Source: Gammaproteobacteria bacterium
Lineage (GTDB): Bacteria; Pseudomonadota; Gammaproteobacteria; Pseudomonadales; UBA7434
NCBI GenBank assembly: GCA_024280785.1
Contig: JAJRPK010000052.1
Coordinates: 1-6,745, forward strand
DNA: 6,745 nucleotides
Reading direction: 5' to 3'
Shown: piece by piece, positions 5,699 through 6,745 of the stretch
How the letters are laid out: every line of letters begins with the position of its first letter
Position numbering within the stretch: position 1 is the stretch's first letter
Made by a program: the position numbers and the translations under genes
Notes under the pieces: generated by a model
What the model was told of the DNA's origin: nothing
The model's database searches: none
The model's input: the letters and a program-made list of their open reading frames with translations, nothing else

Positions 5699-6745
5699 CT
5701 AATCAATCGGCGACCACTCTCGCTGCGGATAAAGCGAAACTGCCGGTGCGTACAACCATTCTTCTCGGTAAGCCCGACGAAGCAAATAACGAATCACTGC
5801 TTTGTCGTCGAAACCGCCCTTGTCAATCAACGCGGCAAACGATGAAAAGCCTGCCGCTAAAGTCGCGGGCCGCTGACCCAATAAGTCGGATAAATCATCG
5901 AGCTCAGCCGCTGTAACAGCATCGCCGTAGCGACGCTTGCGATCCATACACTCAACCAATCTCTTAACATCAGTTGCGCGCGAACTCGCAAATGAATCAG
6001 CAACCGCCGGCATGACATCGTTCTCTTGAGCATAAATTGCCGCCTCGGCGATCACATCAGTTTCACCTTTCTCCTCGGGCATAACCGGCCGCTCTAGTTT
6101 GACACCCATAGCTTCCGCTAAGGATTCGCAAGTTGAGCGATCACCCAGATACCGATAACATAAATACCAGGCAATGGATTCTTGTGGATGAGCGTTTGCA
6201 CACATCGCGTGGATGGGAATCATGCCGCGAACATTTTGCTGCACGCGATAATACTGCGCACCAAATCGATGGTAAGGGATACTCGATTCTTGTTGGTATA
6301 AATTAAAAAGCCCCTTTAAGCCGCCACTAGGGTTCCAAAATTCCCGCACACAGATATTGCCCAGGTCTTCCATCGGGTCACCGTAATGGCCTAACTCCCA
6401 ATCAATAACCGAACTGACTTTGCCACCCTGAAACATAAAATTAACCGGCCCGGTATCGCCTTGAATCAACGACACCCGCGCTACTTTCTCTGGCGCGAAT
6501 CGACGAAGCCAATCAACGCCATAGCTAATTAACGGATCACTATAGTGGCTAAGAAAATGTTGCCACTGAGTCAGCATCAGATCCACTTCGTTCAAGGCAC
6601 ACTCGGCAGCAGTGGTAGGATGATGCTCCATAATGTCATCAAGACCTAAGTCCTTCAGGTTCAAATTGTGCAGGAGTGCTATGATCCGGATAAAATCTTC
6701 CATGATGGCCTTTTGCTGAACAGGGTCATCGAGCTTGTCGATATC
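5699..6745 (-). CDS. APH-like phosphotransferase family protein, 5' end beyond window
   Basis: The frame is open to the window edge: 14 codons (starting DIDKLDDPVQQ) precede the Met at 6703, and they fit the linker helix of this family, so that Met is internal and the gene is partial. Counting from that Met, the catalytic loop is SLIQGDTGPVNFMF (78-91), with Gln where many APH kinases have His in HGDxxxxN, a substitution I recall as common in this subgroup. The metal-binding segment is VIDWELGHYGDPMEDLG (99-115). About 220 further residues follow, mostly helical, longer than in aminoglycoside kinases; QENDVMPAVADSF and the closing LYPQREW are part of it. Related proteins often lie near acyl-CoA dehydrogenase and short-chain dehydrogenase genes and are not resistance enzymes. 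Substrate unknown. It converges on hipA with a 43-base gap. Confidence 0.85.
   Translation of the reverse strand, partial: DIDKLDDPVQQKAIMEDFIRIIALLHNLNLKDLGLDDIMEHHPTTAAECALNEVDLMLTQWQHFLSHYSDPLISYGVDWLRRFAPEKVARVSLIQGDTGPVNFMFQGGKVSSVIDWELGHYGDPMEDLGNICVREFWNPSGGLKGLFNLYQQESSIPYHRFGAQYYRVQQNVRGMIPIHAMCANAHPQESIAWYLCYRYLGDRSTCESLAEAMGVKLERPVMPEEKGETDVIAEAAIYAQENDVMPAVADSFASSRATDVKRLVECMDRKRRYGDAVTAAELDDLSDLLGQRPATLAAGFSSFAALIDKGGFDDKAVIRYLLRRAYREEWLYAPAVSLYPQREWSPID

Noticed and set aside
5699..6703. Phosphotransferase starting at the Met at 6703
   Set aside because: The frame stays open for 14 more codons to the window edge with family-like sequence, and the N-lobe of the kinase fold is missing after this Met, so it is an internal residue.
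5699..6745. Aminoglycoside resistance gene
   Set aside because: Only the phosphotransferase fold is shared. The Q-for-H change in the catalytic loop and the long C-terminal extension point to the broad uncharacterised APH-like subgroup.

Overview
The window looks like an accessory stretch of a proteobacterial chromosome, most likely a gammaproteobacterium. This rests on gene types only: a UbiE-like methylase, a HipBA toxin-antitoxin pair, a long APH-like phosphotransferase of the kind found near acyl-CoA metabolism, and Shine-Dalgarno-led starts. No taxonomic marker gene is present, so the assignment is an inference.

Left part (1-2700, minus strand): a probable transcription unit reading right to left. 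It holds a possible 39-codon small ORF whose stop overlaps the next start (ATGA), then an FAD-dependent oxidoreductase of the retinol saturase / CrtI-CrtH superfamily, then, after a 140-base gap, a class I SAM-dependent methyltransferase. Together they suggest modification of an isoprenoid, polyene or other lipid-like substrate, which is not identifiable from sequence.

Centre (2700-3790, plus strand): a stretch resembling the last ~60 residues of a sensor histidine kinase, without a start and with an internal stop, sits 21 bases ahead of an intact UbiE/COQ5-like methyltransferase. A perfect 14-base palindrome lies just before the kinase-like stretch and may mark the break point. A hairpin with A and T tracts on its two sides follows the methyltransferase.

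Right part (3790-5655, plus strand): a compact hipBA module. It has an upstream region with a repeated CCATAAT heptamer and an inverted repeat (likely autoregulatory operator), an XRE-family antitoxin ending in a C-terminal Trp, and a HipA-family Ser/Thr kinase overlapping it by 7 bases. The kinase shows a complete set of recognisable catalytic motifs and is probably functional.

Far right (5699-6745, minus strand): the C-terminal part of an APH-like phosphotransferase, convergent with hipA and cut by the window edge. No RNA genes, CRISPR arrays or complete mobile elements were seen. No clearly undescribed system was found. The less explained items are the ATGA-coupled small ORF, the kinase relic with its palindrome, and the RetSat-like/methyltransferase pair.
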